Source: Zhengitettix transpicula
Taxonomy: Eukaryota > Arthropoda > Insecta > Orthoptera > Tetrigidae
Length of the DNA: 64,000 nucleotides
Direction of reading: 5' to 3'
NCBI GenBank assembly: GCA_037074705.1
Contig: CM073593.1
Span: forward strand, 60,429,501-60,493,500
The position numbers and the translations under genes are program-made. Within the stretch, counting starts at the first letter, position 1. Each line of letters begins with the position of its first letter. The notes under the pieces are model-generated. The model had not been told where the DNA came from, did not search any database, and saw only the letters and a list, made by a program, of their open reading frames with translations. Shown here one piece after another: positions 61,721 through 64,000 of the stretch.

Positions 61721-64000
61721 AAGCACACAACGAAATAGAAAGTTAAATATTTGTTGAACGCCCTTAGCATTAATTTGGAGAAATTAGAAAGCCTTTAATT
61801 TTCTCAGTCGAAAAAAAACAAGGTTTTTAAATATTTGAAATCTGAGAGTTCAATTATTTTTTTATTAATAAACTAGAGAATATTTTTAACTACAATGCAT
61901 AGCTCAAAATGAAGGCATCAAGGAAGACGTTTTTACACGTTGATGATATTATGACTGGTCTTGTAAATTTAGAAGTTCTAAAATAAAATAAATTTAGAGA
62001 TCTCTAAGCCACACAGTAATTTACGTCCGTTAACATATTAAATATTTAAAAATAATGTTGTGTATATTTGTATTAGGTTTCAGAGACGAATATACTGTCA
62101 TTTACCTGGATACATGTTTATGAATACATGTTTCGGCGAATAACACATTATTTCTGATTCTGAAGTCAATTATGTGAGAACTATTGCATAGAAATCCACG
62201 TTTTGGCCGTAAAAAATAGCAAAGAGCCAACGAGTTGTTTGGATTTTAGACATGTTGATCGATTATCAGATAAGAAAACGAGCTATTTTAGAACAATACA
62301 TAAAATATATGTATGAAACGCTCATATTTAACCCTCAAAAATAATATTTCAATAATTTTTTCAATATACTTTGTTGAATTTCAAGTAAAGAGTGGGAATT
62401 TCAAGGAAAGTCAAAACACAAAATCGTACCTATCTTTTACGGTGACTGATCAGATTCCAGCTTCTATGCTAGAGCCGATAACGTCACTGGCAGATCAAGC
62501 ACCAATCAAACAATGTGCGAAGCTACAATTAAATTTAAAATAGCCATAAGGAAGTACATTGAAACTAAGAAACAAATCTAACGTTTTATTTTTACCTCGA
62601 TGAGTAAAACACCTTCGTGTATGTTTGTTTGCCATTGGAGCGGAATAAATTAAAAAATACCTGAAGTTGCTTCAATGAATAATATATAATTTCTGAAAGT
62701 ATAATTATGTTTTTCTCCGTCTTTATTCATACAGAGTAAATAATAAAGTTACCTCCGATCTTTATGAAACACCGTAGAGAATGACGGGTATTACGTCTAG
62801 TATTATTTAAAAAAATGTTCTACGTTTCTGCTTCGATTGTACGGGGCCTAACAATAGATGCCAGAAAGACAACGAAATTATTCTAACACGTGTTAAAATT
62901 TCAAAGATTGTTTAACAGATATGCTCATCCGTCCTCTGCTGAGGCTGCTTATAATTAACGAGCTATATTAAAATTTTTATAAATTTCAATTCCCACCACA
63001 GAAAATTTTTAAATTTTAAAATGGTGTCTGTTCTAACTATACCATGTGATTCCCGCACCAGTGAACAGAAATACCTTGCGGAACGAAATTACGGTGGGTT
63101 GGCTTGTGTCATTTAACTTGTCACAACTTCCGCTGTATATTTTAGCCAATTTTTATGAAAATGTCTGATTTATTTCACGGTGACACCGATACCAAGGAAC
63201 TTACGGATTTCTGTAGGCGTATTGACGAAACTGAAGAATTCCTCAAATTTCTATATTAGAGCGAATTCTTTCGTTCACTACGCGATCTCGAAACAATTCA
63301 CAAATTGAGTTAATACGAATGCAATATATTGTAATTATATAAACACTGATTAACACACTTCTTTTTTACGAGGCTATTTACGAAACTATTTCTTGTGGCG
63401 TTTTGTGGTTAAGCGCGACGAAATGTGTACATAATACTTTGTTTCCAGTGTCAGTTCTCTGGGTAGCATATGTAAATTTATCGAATGTAACTCGTGATCT
63501 GTTCCTGATTGATGAGATGTGTAATTCATTTACAAGTCACGCTCTGTCTGGGAGTCAGTGTACAACTGCGGCCTCGTGCAGAAAATATTGAAAGACGTGA
63601 GCGGAATTCGTACACAGCTTTTGTTTACGCGAGTCTTTCAACGAGATGTTTGCGTTGCCGCCGAGAAGCTGGCGTCGTGATGTTACCAAACAATTTTCTT
63701 TTCCAATCTGTAATCTTGACAGTCCGAGGAGGCGCATAGTGGACCAAAACGATTGCTCGACTGTCAAAGGACTTCATTCTAACTGCACAATTTTGCAACC
63801 ACCTGCCAGATTAAGCATTAGAATTGATTTTAATCTAAGTTCATAGTTATGTGTTTGGTGTCTAATTATTCGGAAAATGACTAATGCTTACATTAAAACA
63901 ATCACACAGATGAAAGAAGATAACTACCTGTTCTATGTATTAACAGAAAAGTATAGCAGTAATATATTTTCCTGAGGTTTTACATTATTGATTTTAAAAT
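61721..64000. other. AT-rich non-coding stretch, GC-richer near 63380-63800
   Basis: Several overlapping small frames at 63403-63846 lie on both strands, which argues against coding. No domain, splice pair or repeat family was recognised. Confidence 0.4.

Overview
The window reads as animal nuclear DNA, most likely from an insect with a large, repeat-rich genome. It is strongly AT-rich and has almost no long open frames. It contains a single convincing coding exon with a GT splice donor, and the rest is decayed transposons and retroposons: mariner-family DNA elements, a Penelope-like element, tRNA-derived SINE pieces and an unclassified A-tailed retroposon family. There are no operons, Shine-Dalgarno sites, rRNA genes, intact tRNA genes or CRISPR arrays. 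A cockroach or termite source is possible from the look of the repeats, but that is inference and was not tested.

Layout. 0-8.8 kb is AT-rich non-coding sequence with one dispersed repeat pair (about 1.18 and 4.61 kb). At 8.84-9.26 kb lies a head-to-tail arrangement of the main retroposon family. 9.3-20.4 kb is AT-rich with a 29-bp tandem duplication. At 20.41-21.04 kb is the best retroposon copy, with 12-bp target duplications, an A-tail and a 151-bp internal tandem duplication. A MITE-like element with long inverted termini lies at 24.5 kb, a tRNA-like box-B remnant at 30.05 kb, a decayed mariner transposase at 31.55-32.4 kb and a 23-bp perfect inverted repeat at 34.54-34.64 kb.

The only supported gene is at 36.15-36.32 kb on the minus strand. 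It is a first coding exon of 57 codons inside a CpG-rich island, and it ends at a clean donor. The gene would continue towards lower coordinates on the minus strand; no second exon was recognised. The helix at residues 32-49 resembles the amphipathic PKA-anchoring helices of AKAPs, but the gene family is not identified.

From 37 to 64 kb there are AT microsatellites, a tRNA-type SINE split by another retroposon at 43.07-43.63 kb, a degenerate copy of the main family at 45.55 kb and a Penelope-like 3' fragment with a GIY-YIG endonuclease and a hammerhead-like motif at 46.15-46.86 kb. Further copies of the main family lie at 58.05-58.94 kb, and an internally deleted mariner with recognisable termini at 60.53-61.09 kb. 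Two moderately GC-rich islands, at 52.0-52.6 and 61.4-61.7 kb, carry short palindromes or clustered TAAT-type sites and could be regulatory.

The simplest model is a long, gene-poor stretch around the 5' end of one minus-strand gene: its first intron lies below 36.15 kb and the upstream intergenic region above it, both filled by old transposons. Nothing here looks like a multi-gene system. The most unusual items are the nested SINE insertion, the Penelope fragment with its ribozyme-like motif, and the retroposon carrying an internal duplication.
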